Below, piece by piece: positions 27,123 through 36,133 of a DNA stretch of 64,000 bases. This stretch comes from an uncultured Roseburia sp. (lineage in GTDB: Bacteria > Bacillota_A > Clostridia > Lachnospirales > Lachnospiraceae), in the NCBI GenBank assembly GCA_900753715.1, contig CAAEAE010000065.1, forward strand, positions 39,971 to 103,970. The letters run 5' to 3'. The notes beneath the pieces are model-generated. The model ran no database searches and had not been told where the DNA came from. It worked only from the letters and a program-made list of their open reading frames with translations. The position numbers and the translations under genes were made by a program. How positions within the stretch are numbered: the first letter of the stretch is position 1; each line of letters begins with the position of its first letter.

Positions 27123-28142
27123 ATGCGTGGTTTATATGAACAAATAGAGCAAAGACTGGAAAAACTTACGTTTGAAGAACTTGTGCCGGGATTTTGCCGT
27201 TACGAATTTGCAATCTATGACGAGACGACGGTCTACCTGAAAAACCGGGAAATTCCGGTGGATGGACGGTTTCTGGGGAATACGGCGATAGAATTTGAGA
27301 ATGGGTATCTTGCCATCTATGCAGTGCCGGATAAAAATATGATAGATGTGGATGAACTTACAGCACAGATTGTGCATGAAATGTTTCATGTACATCAGAA
27401 GATATGTAAAGTGGAAGCATGTCCTGACGATTTTAAACTGATGAGTTATCCCGGAAATCTGATTGCATACCAGGCGAAATACGCAGAAAACCAGCTCCTT
27501 GTGGCGGCATATGAGGCTGGGGAAAAGCGGAAAGAAGCGTTGTTTGCAAGTTTTCTTGCTGTGCGGGAATGTAGAAAAAAAGAAATCGGGGCATTTTTGG
27601 AGCAGGAAGAGTGTATAGAGCGTTTAGAAGGGATGGCAGAGTACGCCGGAACAAAGGCGTTACTTGTGATGGCACCGGAGAAAGGACAAAGACGGATTGA
27701 GGGTTATCTGGAAAAACTGCGGGAAATTTCAGAGGAAACACTGGATATCCGCAGAATGTCTTACTGGATTGGCACAATCTATTTTCTGGTGAAAGAACAG
27801 CTTGGGAACATGACGCAGGCACTTGCAGAAGCGTTTGCAGAGGAACAGACGGAAGTTACCCAAACGCCTGTGCAGGTGGTAATGGAACGGGATAAACAGT
27901 CAAAAATAAAACGTATCCGGGAATTTCTGGAAGGAAAAGTGACAGAAGAGACAGGAGATTACTGTATTTGCGGTTATGATCCGATGAATATGTTCCGGGT
28001 GGAAAACCAGATATTCTGTGCACACTTTGTTTCCCTGCGTGATGCGGCGCACCACACCCTGACATATACGGAGCCGGTTCTTTTATACCTGAAAGAGGGC
28101 ACCGAAAAAGAGGTAGTGCGCATCGCAAGGAGAAAAGCATAA
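27123..28142 (+). CDS. Uncharacterised HExxH zincin-like protein
   Basis: 339 residues from ATG 27123, set by CAGGAGGAGC. No signal peptide or membrane helix is visible, so it is presumably cytoplasmic. IVHEMFHVHQK (about residues 90-100) contains HExxH, the zinc-metallopeptidase motif. About 70 residues later, LEGMAEYAGTKAL offers the third ligand glutamate, as in gluzincins. The C-terminal third includes a charged helix and a small beta domain (GDYCICGYDP). I do not recognise the family. Its promoter region is shared back to back with the Phd-like gene. It converges on exonuclease III with only two bases between stop codons. Confidence 0.6.
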   Translation: MRGLYEQIEQRLEKLTFEELVPGFCRYEFAIYDETTVYLKNREIPVDGRFLGNTAIEFENGYLAIYAVPDKNMIDVDELTAQIVHEMFHVHQKICKVEACPDDFKLMSYPGNLIAYQAKYAENQLLVAAYEAGEKRKEALFASFLAVRECRKKEIGAFLEQEECIERLEGMAEYAGTKALLVMAPEKGQRRIEGYLEKLREISEETLDIRRMSYWIGTIYFLVKEQLGNMTQALAEAFAEEQTEVTQTPVQVVMERDKQSKIKRIREFLEGKVTEETGDYCICGYDPMNMFRVENQIFCAHFVSLRDAAHHTLTYTEPVLLYLKEGTEKEVVRIARRKA

Positions 28143-28144
28143 AT

Positions 28145-28900
28145 TTAAAGAGCTACGGTCAGCTCAATGGGGCAGTGGTCAGAGCCGAAAATCTCGGTGT
28201 GGATTTTGGCATCGGTCAGTTTATCCTCAAGGCGTTTTGAGGTGATAAAATAGTCAATCCGCCAGCCGGCATTTTTCTCCCGTGCCTTAAAACGGTAGGA
28301 CCACCAGGAGTAAATATCTGTCTGGTCAGGATAAAAATAACGAAAGGTGTCGGTAAATCCGGCGGCGAGCAGTTCGGTCATTTTTTTCCGCTCCTCGTCG
28401 GTAAAACCTGCATTTTTGCGGTTGGTTTTCGGATTTTTGATATCAATTTCTTCATGTGCAACATTCAAATCGCCACAGTAAATGACCGGCTTCTTTTCAT
28501 CGAGTGTCTTTAAATAGGAACGAAAATCGGTTTCCCACTGCATCCGGTAGGGAAGCCTTGCCAGCTCGTTCTGGGAGTTTGGCGTGTAGCAGTTCACCAG
28601 ATAAAAATTTTCATATTCGAGGGTGATAACGCGCCCCTCCGTATCGTGCTCAGGGATGCCGATGCCGTAGGAAACGGAAAGAGCTTCCTGCTTGGAGAAG
28701 ACGGCGGTGCCGGAATAACCTTTCTTTTGCGCATAATTCCAGTATTGATGGTATCCGGGCAGGTCAAGGGCAATTTGTCCTTCCTGCAGCTTGGACTCCT
28801 GAATGGAGAAAATATCCGCATCTATTTCGTTAAAAAAGTCTAAAAAACCTTTCTGGACGCAGGCACGCAGTCCGTTTACATTCCAGGAAATCAGTTTCAT
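28145..28900 (-). CDS. xth: Exodeoxyribonuclease III / AP endonuclease
   Basis: 251 residues, the usual length. Exo-endo-phosphatase motifs in order: ISWNVNGLRA, the metal-binding Glu in SIQESKLQEG, the NCYTPNSQ loop, YCGDLNVAHEEID, WRIDYF and the catalytic GSDHCPI. It incises abasic sites and removes 3' blocks in base-excision repair. The minus-strand ATG at 28900 follows GGAGGTTCTTC. Its stop lies two bases from the stop of the converging zincin gene, so there is no dedicated terminator. Fully intact. Confidence 0.95.
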   Translation of the reverse strand: MKLISWNVNGLRACVQKGFLDFFNEIDADIFSIQESKLQEGQIALDLPGYHQYWNYAQKKGYSGTAVFSKQEALSVSYGIGIPEHDTEGRVITLEYENFYLVNCYTPNSQNELARLPYRMQWETDFRSYLKTLDEKKPVIYCGDLNVAHEEIDIKNPKTNRKNAGFTDEERKKMTELLAAGFTDTFRYFYPDQTDIYSWWSYRFKAREKNAGWRIDYFITSKRLEDKLTDAKIHTEIFGSDHCPIELTVAL

Positions 28901-29060
28901 AGGAAGAACCTCCGTTATTGTTTTGTATTTCTTTTGAGAAATTCAGGAAAAATTAATAGTTATTTGTGTGAAAATCCAGTATAATCATAAAGGATTTCCT
29001 GATACCTGTTTTATTATAAGATGCGGGAAGAAAAAAGACAAACAATTTCGGAGGCGTGAC

Positions 29061-29459
29061 ATGAAAGAATTTTTATATAAAATCGTTGGATGGATTGCAG
29101 ATATCCATACGTATCTGCTTGGGTTAAATGATGCCTATGAGTATAGTTTTTCGGACAAACAGCTGCATTTTCTGGTAATCGGCGTGCTTGGAATGGCAAT
29201 GATATTTATCGTCCATCCGATTTTTAAGTGGCTGGTGAAGCACAATCATGTGATGGTCATTAGCTGGCTCTATGTGTTCACAGTTATTCTTGTAATTACA
29301 TTTGCCATTGAAATAGGACAGAAGGTGACCGGAACCGGAGCGATGGAATTTGCGGACATTGTCTTCGGAGTGGTAGGCTTCCTTGCAATGTTTCTGATAT
29401 TTGCACTGATTCGCGGTATCTATCATGCAATCCGGAATCTGATTCGGAGAGAGGACTAG
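29061..29459 (+). CDS. VanZ-like small membrane protein
   Basis: 132 residues from ATG 29061, preceded by CGGAGGCG; a longer upstream reading has no site. Three to four membrane helices. The pattern D-K-x-x-H-F (SDKQLHFLVIG), then E-x-x-Q (FAIEIGQKV), then F-A-D-I-V-F-G-V-V-G matches the conserved polar positions of VanZ-family proteins (D..H, E..Q, D..N/G). The family includes VanZ of teicoplanin resistance, but most members have unknown roles. The next gene starts one base after the stop. A -10 TATAAT is at 28980-28985. Confidence 0.55.
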   Translation: MKEFLYKIVGWIADIHTYLLGLNDAYEYSFSDKQLHFLVIGVLGMAMIFIVHPIFKWLVKHNHVMVISWLYVFTVILVITFAIEIGQKVTGTGAMEFADIVFGVVGFLAMFLIFALIRGIYHAIRNLIRRED

Positions 29460-29460
29460 A

Positions 29461-31077
29461 ATGAAACTGTGGATAAACCGGACAAAAGAAATCGAATTTG
29501 ATGCAGCAGAAGGACACACACTGCGGGAACTGTTCGCACAGGGAGAAATTTATGTGGATGCGCCGTGCGGTGGCAGAGGAAACTGCGGAAAATGCGTGGT
29601 ACGCTTTTATGCCGGAGCGCCGGAACCGCTGCCGGTTGAGAGAGAGCGGTTATCTGCGGAGACGTTAGAAGAGGGTTTCAGGCTTTCCTGCCAGTGTGTT
29701 CCGGTCAGAGACTGTGAGATAGAACTTGGAGATAACAGCGAGCGGATGGACGTTGAGACGGAATTTGAAAATGTCAGGGATAAGACAGTTTCAAACAAAA
29801 CTACATATAACAATGAAAAGCACGAACCATGTGAGATTGTTGGGGGCGTTCCGTCCGCAGAGCCGCTCGGCGTTGCCATTGACCTTGGCACAACTACGAT
29901 TGCAATGGCGCTTGTTTCCCTTTCGGACGGCAGGAGAATTAAGACAAAACAGCTCGTCAATCACCAGAGAGCCTATGGCGCAGATGTAATCTCAAGGATT
30001 CAGGCGGCGGACTGTGGAAGAGCGGATTTACTGAAAAATCTGGTGCGGAAGGATTTGGCGGTTGGAATGGAAGAGCTGCTTTCCGGGGGAAACGGGATTG
30101 TGAAAAAAATCACGATTGCCGGAAATACGACGATGTGCCATCTGCTAATGGGCTATTCGTGTGAGACGCTCGGTGTGGCACCGTTTACACCGGTCACAAC
30201 AAAACGGGAGGAATACTGTGTGCAAAAGGAATGGGGAGAGCAGCAGGTGGTGATTCTGCCGGGAATCTCTGCATTTGTGGGAGCAGATATTGTGGCGGGA
30301 GTCCTTGCGGTTGGAATGGATGAAGCGGAGGAGGTTTCATTATTTCTGGATGTCGGAACAAACAGCGAGATGGTCATCGGAAACAAAAACGGCTTTCTTG
30401 CGACTTCTGCGGCGGCTGGACCTGCCTTTGAGGGAAACAGCATCACAAACGGGATGCCGGGAGTTGCCGGTGCGATTTCCCACGTCAGATTGACGGCGGA
30501 TGGTGCGGTTGCAGAGCTTGAGACGGTGGGAGGAGAGTCGCCAAAGGGCATTTGTGGAAGCGGAATATTGGACGTCATGAGTGAGCTGGTGCAAAATAAA
30601 ATGGTCGATGAAAACGGAACCTTGGCGGAGCGTTGGTTTGAGACGGGCGTTCCCTTGTCAGAAGCACCGTATCGTATCCGGATTACGCAGGCAGATATCC
30701 GTGAGATTCAGATGGCAAAAGCGGCGATACGCGCCGGAACAGAGCTTTTAATGAAAGCGTACGGTGTTACGGCAGACGAGGTGGAAACCGTTTATTTAGC
30801 AGGCGGATTCGGCAAAAAAATGGATGTGAAAAGTGCCGTGCAGATTGGAATGTTTCCGCCCGAGCTTTCGGAAAAAATTGTGGCGGTTGGAAATGCGGCA
30901 TTGGAAGGAGCGGCGCTTGCGTTATGTGACGATGAAAGTAAGGGAATAACGCAGGGTGCACAACAGAATAGTGTAAAACGGCGTGCGGAATTTGTGCGCA
31001 CACATACCAGGGAAATCAATCTTGCGGGGCAGGCAGAGTTTGAAGAACGATATCTAAGCGAGATGGGATTTGCATAA
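29461..31077 (+). CDS. 2Fe-2S/ASKHA-domain corrinoid-enzyme reductive activase (RACE)-like protein
   Basis: 538 residues. The N-terminal plant-type ferredoxin domain has cluster cysteines C36, C42, C45 (APCGGRGNCGKC) and C77. After a variable linker, an ASKHA ATPase-fold core (DUF4445) runs from about 138: GVAIDLGTTTIAMAL, TIAGNTTMCHLL, FLDVGTNSEMVIG, GICGSGILD, VYLAGGFGKKMD. RamA-type proteins use ATP to return inactive Co(II) corrinoid proteins to Co(I). No corrinoid protein or methyltransferase gene is in the window, so the partner is elsewhere. It is coupled to the VanZ-like gene (one-base gap). It is followed by an 18-bp stem hairpin. Confidence 0.85.
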   Translation: MKLWINRTKEIEFDAAEGHTLRELFAQGEIYVDAPCGGRGNCGKCVVRFYAGAPEPLPVERERLSAETLEEGFRLSCQCVPVRDCEIELGDNSERMDVETEFENVRDKTVSNKTTYNNEKHEPCEIVGGVPSAEPLGVAIDLGTTTIAMALVSLSDGRRIKTKQLVNHQRAYGADVISRIQAADCGRADLLKNLVRKDLAVGMEELLSGGNGIVKKITIAGNTTMCHLLMGYSCETLGVAPFTPVTTKREEYCVQKEWGEQQVVILPGISAFVGADIVAGVLAVGMDEAEEVSLFLDVGTNSEMVIGNKNGFLATSAAAGPAFEGNSITNGMPGVAGAISHVRLTADGAVAELETVGGESPKGICGSGILDVMSELVQNKMVDENGTLAERWFETGVPLSEAPYRIRITQADIREIQMAKAAIRAGTELLMKAYGVTADEVETVYLAGGFGKKMDVKSAVQIGMFPPELSEKIVAVGNAALEGAALALCDDESKGITQGAQQNSVKRRAEFVRTHTREINLAGQAEFEERYLSEMGFA

Positions 31078-31091
31078 TCCAATTCTTTGGG

Positions 31092-31136
31092 CAGGAAAAT
31101 GCGGGAAATTGCGGTAGTATTTCCCGCATTTTCCTG
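31092..31136 (+). terminator. Long perfect hairpin after the RACE gene
   Basis: An 18-bp perfect stem (CAGGAAAATGCGGGAAAT and its complement) has a 9-base loop. There is no T run beyond the stem, but the 3' arm ends in TTTTCCTG. Probably a terminator or a processing/stability structure before the GH29 promoter. Confidence 0.65.
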
Positions 31137-31202
31137 TTACAATACCGATAATAAGAGTAATATGTTTATAATGATATCATAATGTAGAAAGGCGGAAATG
31201 TG

Positions 31203-32687
31203 ATGAGCGCAGAACGGGAAAAAGAATTGCTTGAAACAGTAGAACAGGTGATTGCGGAGGGACCTTACAAACCGGAATGGGGGTCTTTGATGAAGGCGGA
31301 AGTGCCGGCATGGTTTAAGGAACAGAAACTTGGAATCTTTATGCACTGGGGACTTTACAGTGTTCCGGCAAATTCCAATGAGTGGTATTCCAGAAATATG
31401 TATCTTAAGGGGATGCCGGCATACGAGCACCATATCAAGACCTATGGTCCGCAGAAAGAATTCGGTTATAAGGATTTCATTCCGATGTTTACCGCAGAAA
31501 AATTTGACCCGGATGAGTGGATGGAGCTGTTTCAGGCGGCAGGCGCGGGCTATATTTTCCCGGTTGCAGAACATCATGACGGCTTCCAGATGTACAAAAG
31601 TGAGCTTTCCAGATGGAACGCGGCAGAGATGGGACCAAAGCGGGATGTGCTCGGAGACTTAAAAGCGGCGGCAGAAAAAAAGAATATGACATTCTGTACG
31701 TCGACACACCGCGCGGAGCACTGGTTTTTCATGAGCCACGGCAAGGAATTTGACAGCGATATCAAAGAGCCGATGCAAAAGGGCGACTTCTACTGGCCGG
31801 CAATGCCGGAACCGGACCTGGAGGATTTGTTCAGCAAGCCTTATCCGACTGAAGAATATTTAAATGACTGGTTGGCACGCACCGCGGAGCTGATTTTAAA
31901 TTACAGACCGAAGCTTTTATACTTTGACTGGTGGATTCAGCATGAGGCATTTAAACCATACTTAAAGAAACTTGCAGCATTTTATTACAACTGTGGCAAA
32001 AAGTGGGGTGAGGATGTTTTAATCTGCTACAAGCATGATGCGATGATGTTTGGCAGTGGAATCGTGGAAGTGGAACGCGGCGGCTTTAAGGATCCGAAAC
32101 CGTATCCGTGGCAGACTGATACGGCAGTGGCAAGAAATTCCTGGTGCTATACGGACACCCTTGATTATAAGAGCAGCAATGAGATTATCTGCACCTTAGT
32201 TGATGTTGTCAGCAAAAACGGAAATCTTCTGTTAAACATCGGACCGAAGGCAGACGGTACGATTCCGGATGGGGATAAACAGATTTTAACGGATTTAGCT
32301 GCATGGATGAAGGATAACAAAGAGGCAATTGCAGGCGCAAAGGTATGGCGCAAATCCGAGGAAGGACCTACGGCGGCAAAAGAAGGACAGTTCCAGGACC
32401 AGCAGGAAACGGTGTATACAAGCGCCGATTACCGTTTTACGGCAAACAACGGTGCCATTTATGCGATTGCATTGAAGTGTCCGGAGGACGGAGTCTTTAC
32501 CGTGAAGGCGTTAGCGGACAGCGCTGACCAGAATGTGCCGGAATTTCATGGAATTATTGAAAAAGTCGAGGTGCTCGGATTCCCTGGTGCGGTAAAAGAA
32601 TGGAAGACGGACAAGGAAGGGTTACATGTGACAACAGAGGGTGTTGCGAGTACATTCCCTGTGACATTAAAAATTACGGTTGAGTAA
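31203..32687 (+). CDS. GH29 alpha-L-fucosidase (cytoplasmic)
   Basis: 494 residues from ATG 31203 (GTG 31200 is possible but is too close to AGGCGG). No signal peptide. GH29 motifs: KLGIFMHWGLYSVPA near the N-terminus, VAEHHDGFQMYKS, and the nucleophile D242 in LLYFDWWIQ. WCYTDT and LLLNIGPKADG follow, then a C-terminal beta domain. It removes alpha-L-fucose from imported oligosaccharides. The first gene of the glycan locus; the sensor kinase ATG directly abuts its stop (TAAATG), so the two are coupled. Fucose is the terminal sugar of fucosylated xyloglucan, although host glycans also carry it. A -10 TATAAT is at 31167-31172. Confidence 0.93.
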   Translation: MSAEREKELLETVEQVIAEGPYKPEWGSLMKAEVPAWFKEQKLGIFMHWGLYSVPANSNEWYSRNMYLKGMPAYEHHIKTYGPQKEFGYKDFIPMFTAEKFDPDEWMELFQAAGAGYIFPVAEHHDGFQMYKSELSRWNAAEMGPKRDVLGDLKAAAEKKNMTFCTSTHRAEHWFFMSHGKEFDSDIKEPMQKGDFYWPAMPEPDLEDLFSKPYPTEEYLNDWLARTAELILNYRPKLLYFDWWIQHEAFKPYLKKLAAFYYNCGKKWGEDVLICYKHDAMMFGSGIVEVERGGFKDPKPYPWQTDTAVARNSWCYTDTLDYKSSNEIICTLVDVVSKNGNLLLNIGPKADGTIPDGDKQILTDLAAWMKDNKEAIAGAKVWRKSEEGPTAAKEGQFQDQQETVYTSADYRFTANNGAIYAIALKCPEDGVFTVKALADSADQNVPEFHGIIEKVEVLGFPGAVKEWKTDKEGLHVTTEGVASTFPVTLKITVE

Positions 32688-34499
32688 ATGAAAGAACATT
32701 TTTTTCAGCGTCTGATGAAACAGCTGGGGTTTGGAAAAACCAAAATCAGACATCAGATGTATACAATTTATGCGGTGGCACTGTTAGCGCCGATTACCGT
32801 CATCGGAATCTTTCTGATGATTAATGCAAATAAAATCTTAAACAACCACTATAAGGAGCTGTTAAATGCAGATAACCAGCGTGTCAAAACGCTTCTCACC
32901 GAAATGACAACACAGATTTACCAGATTTCGGAGAGCATCTGCTTTAGCAGTTCACTGAAAAATATGTTGACGGAGGACTATGAATCGGGAAGTGAGTTCA
33001 GCATTGCGGTCAACAGCAGTAGTACGCTCGATTCGATTGCTTATAGTTATAAGGAAATTGAAGGACTTTATATTTATACCGACAACCCCACCATCAAAAA
33101 TTATAAACAGTTCCATATCGTGACAGAAGAAATCAAGGAGCAGGACTGGTATCAGAAAGCAGTCAACCATTCCTATGCGTTCTGGATGGGAATGCGAAAT
33201 GCCGGCAGCTACGGGGGAAAGGATACAAACCTCTGTCTGGTGCGGCGCATTACTTTGCCGGATTCCAAGTATAACGCGGTGATTGTCATCAAGGTCAGCG
33301 ACCAGTACATCCGTTCCCGAATCGATTCGAGCATCATTGACGCAGTGTCGGTTGACGATTCCGGCATTATCTACAGCTCTAAGAAGAACTGGTATGGAAG
33401 AGAGCAGTTGATTGACATTGACTATGACAACGCTTATTTTTCATATCTGGGCGTGGCAGAGGCAGACGGAAATGAGTATTTTATTTCCCTGTCAACAACC
33501 CACCTGTATATGACAAATTCAAAGCTGTATGTGTGCACGTTAAATGACAGTGGATTTGAAACCATCGACCAGTTTTTACAGACCTGTCTTTTGATTCTGC
33601 TGTCGGCAATTGTGATTCCGGGCATTATCTTAATTGTGTTTACCCATTATTTTACCAACCGTGTGCTGTTACTGCGTGAAGAGATGCATAAGGCGCGGAC
33701 AAGGGACTACGACATGATAACGGATTTCGGCGGGCACGATGAGCTGACGGAAGCATTTGACGATTTAAAGGTCATGGTGCAGGGAATCAAGGAAACAGAT
33801 GCCAAGATGTACGAGGCGGAATTAAATGAGAAGGAGCTTCGTAACGAGCAGCAGATTATGGAATACAAGATGCTTGCAAGCCAGATAAATCCACACTTTT
33901 TGTACAATGCGCTTGAGACCATCCGCATGAAGGCGGTGACAACCGGGGATAAGGAAGTGGCAAATGCCATCAAAATCCTTGGAAAAACGCTGCGTTACGT
34001 GCTTGAAAATACGGGAACCTCCTACACAACACTCAAAAAAGAACTTGACCACATTGAAAACTACCTTGCCATCCAGAAGCTGCGCTTTGGAAAACGGATT
34101 AATTATCGTTTAATAATGGAAGATATCCGGCCGGAGAAGTTTGAAATCCTGCCGCTTTTATTACAGCCGGTGGTAGAAAATGCGGTGGTGCACGGCCTTG
34201 AATCACAGGATGGAAACGGACAGATTGAGGTTTCAGTATCGTTACTTGAAAACGAAAAGATGAAAATTACCGTTTCTGATAACGGGCGTGGAATGACGGA
34301 GGAAGAGTTAGAGAACATCCGGGAAAAGCTTGCAACGCCGGATTTGGTTTTACAGTCGAGCATCGGTCTTTACAATATCAATCAGCGCATCCGGCTCTGC
34401 TATGGACAAGAGTACGGCATGGAGATTGAAAGCCGCTACGGGGAGGGAACACAGGTCATTTTATACCTTCCGGCAATTGCAGAAAGCACGGATTTTTAG
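32688..34499 (+). CDS. YesM-type sensor histidine kinase
   Basis: 603 residues. TM1 is about 25-45, an extracellular Cache-like region about 46-300, TM2 about 303-328, then HAMP. The His_kinase domain has phospho-acceptor H403 in SQINPHFLYNALE, and a HATPase_c domain follows with VVENAVVHGL and VSDNGRGM. Kinases of this LytS/YesM type sense sugars or a binding protein outside and phosphorylate an AraC-type regulator; the likely partner is the regulator at 44080-45633 on the opposite strand, 10 kb away. The ATG directly follows the GH29 stop, and no ribosome site is visible beyond the coding end of GH29. Confidence 0.9.
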   Translation: MKEHFFQRLMKQLGFGKTKIRHQMYTIYAVALLAPITVIGIFLMINANKILNNHYKELLNADNQRVKTLLTEMTTQIYQISESICFSSSLKNMLTEDYESGSEFSIAVNSSSTLDSIAYSYKEIEGLYIYTDNPTIKNYKQFHIVTEEIKEQDWYQKAVNHSYAFWMGMRNAGSYGGKDTNLCLVRRITLPDSKYNAVIVIKVSDQYIRSRIDSSIIDAVSVDDSGIIYSSKKNWYGREQLIDIDYDNAYFSYLGVAEADGNEYFISLSTTHLYMTNSKLYVCTLNDSGFETIDQFLQTCLLILLSAIVIPGIILIVFTHYFTNRVLLLREEMHKARTRDYDMITDFGGHDELTEAFDDLKVMVQGIKETDAKMYEAELNEKELRNEQQIMEYKMLASQINPHFLYNALETIRMKAVTTGDKEVANAIKILGKTLRYVLENTGTSYTTLKKELDHIENYLAIQKLRFGKRINYRLIMEDIRPEKFEILPLLLQPVVENAVVHGLESQDGNGQIEVSVSLLENEKMKITVSDNGRGMTEEELENIREKLATPDLVLQSSIGLYNINQRIRLCYGQEYGMEIESRYGEGTQVILYLPAIAESTDF

Positions 34500-34638
34500 T
34501 GATTCTATCTAAAAAAGTGAAATTTTTCACGTATTTTATGTAGAAAAGGATATGTTTTTTTCTTTAGGGGTTTCTGCTAAAGTAAGCTTGTAAAGTTCCT
34601 GAGGGAACAATTATCATGCATAAATAGGGAGGAAAGCA

Positions 34639-35964
34639 ATGATGAGAAAGACAGTAAAAAAAGTATTTTCCACTGTTCTTGCAGCAGCGCTTGCATTTGG
34701 GGGATTATCTTTAAATCCACTGAGCGTAAAAGCAGACACACAGGATTATACAGCATTTCTGATGTTCACAGACAATGACTGGGCATTTGGAAACTGGGAT
34801 GCAACTTTGGAGAGCGCTACCACAACAGTAAGCGGAGACGGTTCTTATTCTGTAACCTTAAATGCTTCAGAGGTTGGTGGAGACGGAGAGACCGGAGCAA
34901 ACGGAGCTCAGGTATTCTGTGTTGATATCGTAGGCGCACAGGAAGGCATGAAAGCAGACAGCAAGACATTTGAAGTTACTGATTTAAAGGTAACAGCAGA
35001 CGGTGAAGAAGTTGCCTGCGATACAAGCAAACTGGTAACCGGTGATATTGAGGAAAACGGTAACTACAGAATTGAGATTTACAATGTCTATGGTACTACT
35101 GCAGCAGATGCACCAATCGATGCAGCAAACTTCACTTTTAAAGACACTCTGACTGTAGATTTCACATTAGCAACCACAGATTATGTTGCAGAAGAGGGAA
35201 CAGAAGAAGCAGAAGCTACCGAAGCTGCTGAGACAGCAAGCGGTGAAATCGACCTTGACGGAACTTACCATGCATACCTTGGTTTACAGACACCAAACTG
35301 GACCTACCGTGATGCCTGGAACTCTGACAATGGTATCGGTTCTGACCACTGGGGACAGTTCATCTATGGCAATGAGACAGATGAGACCTATGGTACTGTA
35401 ACAGATGCTGAAATCAAAGGAAATGGTACTTACACAGTTTCCATCACAGATTTCGGAACCATCTTTGCAGATGATTTTGCAGCAGCAGGCCAGGATTACT
35501 TCAACCTGTTATACATCTCTACAGATATCCCGATGAACGATACTGTTAAGATTTCTGATGTAACCTTAAAGATTGATGGAAAGACCATCACTACCTATGC
35601 TGACCCGGTTTATGATCCGGATGAGACACAGTACTTAAAACCATTAATCCAGAACATCTGGAATGAGGATGTAAAAGAGATTCCATTCTACAATGCACCG
35701 ACCCAGAGCATTGAGATGACCTTTACCGTATCTGGTTTCAACTATGACAATGAGTCTGCAGCACCGGCTGAGGATACCCAGGCAGCAGATACCCAGGCAG
35801 CGGCAGACACCCAGGCAGCAGACACTCAGGCAGCAGCAGATACTACAGCACCGGCTGAGAGCGGAAGCAACACAACAGTCGTAGTTGTAATCGTTGTTAT
35901 TGTAGTGATTGCAGCAGTTGCAGCAGTTGTAGTCGTATCCAAAAAGAAAAAAGGAAATAACTAA
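34639..35964 (+). CDS. Surface-anchored two-domain protein, candidate glycan-binding protein
   Basis: 441 residues. Signal peptide 1-32 (VKA/D cleavage). Two related beta-rich domains lie at about 36-180 and 206-375; each begins with aromatic-rich segments (YTAFLMFTDNDWAFGNWD, YHAYLGLQTPNWTYRDAWN), then G-(D/N)-G-(S/T)-Y-(S/T)-V, and a VTDLKVTADGEEV or ISDVTLKIDGKTI strand. A DTQAA-repeat linker leads to a Val/Ala/Ile membrane helix and KKKKGNN. No catalytic motif was found. The exposed Trp/Tyr residues, the placement before an ABC importer, and a related module at the GH5 C-terminus suggest that it captures polysaccharide at the cell surface. The family was not recognised and the function is inferred. 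GGGAGG precedes the ATG. Confidence 0.7.
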   Translation: MMRKTVKKVFSTVLAAALAFGGLSLNPLSVKADTQDYTAFLMFTDNDWAFGNWDATLESATTTVSGDGSYSVTLNASEVGGDGETGANGAQVFCVDIVGAQEGMKADSKTFEVTDLKVTADGEEVACDTSKLVTGDIEENGNYRIEIYNVYGTTAADAPIDAANFTFKDTLTVDFTLATTDYVAEEGTEEAEATEAAETASGEIDLDGTYHAYLGLQTPNWTYRDAWNSDNGIGSDHWGQFIYGNETDETYGTVTDAEIKGNGTYTVSITDFGTIFADDFAAAGQDYFNLLYISTDIPMNDTVKISDVTLKIDGKTITTYADPVYDPDETQYLKPLIQNIWNEDVKEIPFYNAPTQSIEMTFTVSGFNYDNESAAPAEDTQAADTQAAADTQAADTQAAADTTAPAESGSNTTVVVVIVVIVVIAAVAAVVVVSKKKKGNN

Positions 35965-35971
35965 TTTCCAT

Positions 35972-36009
35972 CCATAAAAAAAGAGCCGCTTAAGGCTCTT
36001 TTTTTATGG
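35972..36009 (+). terminator. Terminator after the surface protein gene
   Basis: A 16-bp perfect stem CCATAAAAAAAGAGCC/GGCTCTTTTTTTATGG with a GCTTAA loop contains the T run in its 3' arm. It is symmetric enough to work on both strands. Partial read-through to the transporter genes is possible, which would set higher expression of the surface protein. Confidence 0.9.
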
Positions 36010-36133
36010 AAATTTCTGGTGGTTCGGGTGGAAAAAGTACTGTATTTTAGTTTCAGTTTTTAAGGTTTTTTTTAGAAAGTTATTTTATTATAATAAAATC
36101 ATGAATTGAACCATCAGAAAGAGGGAGGTCATT

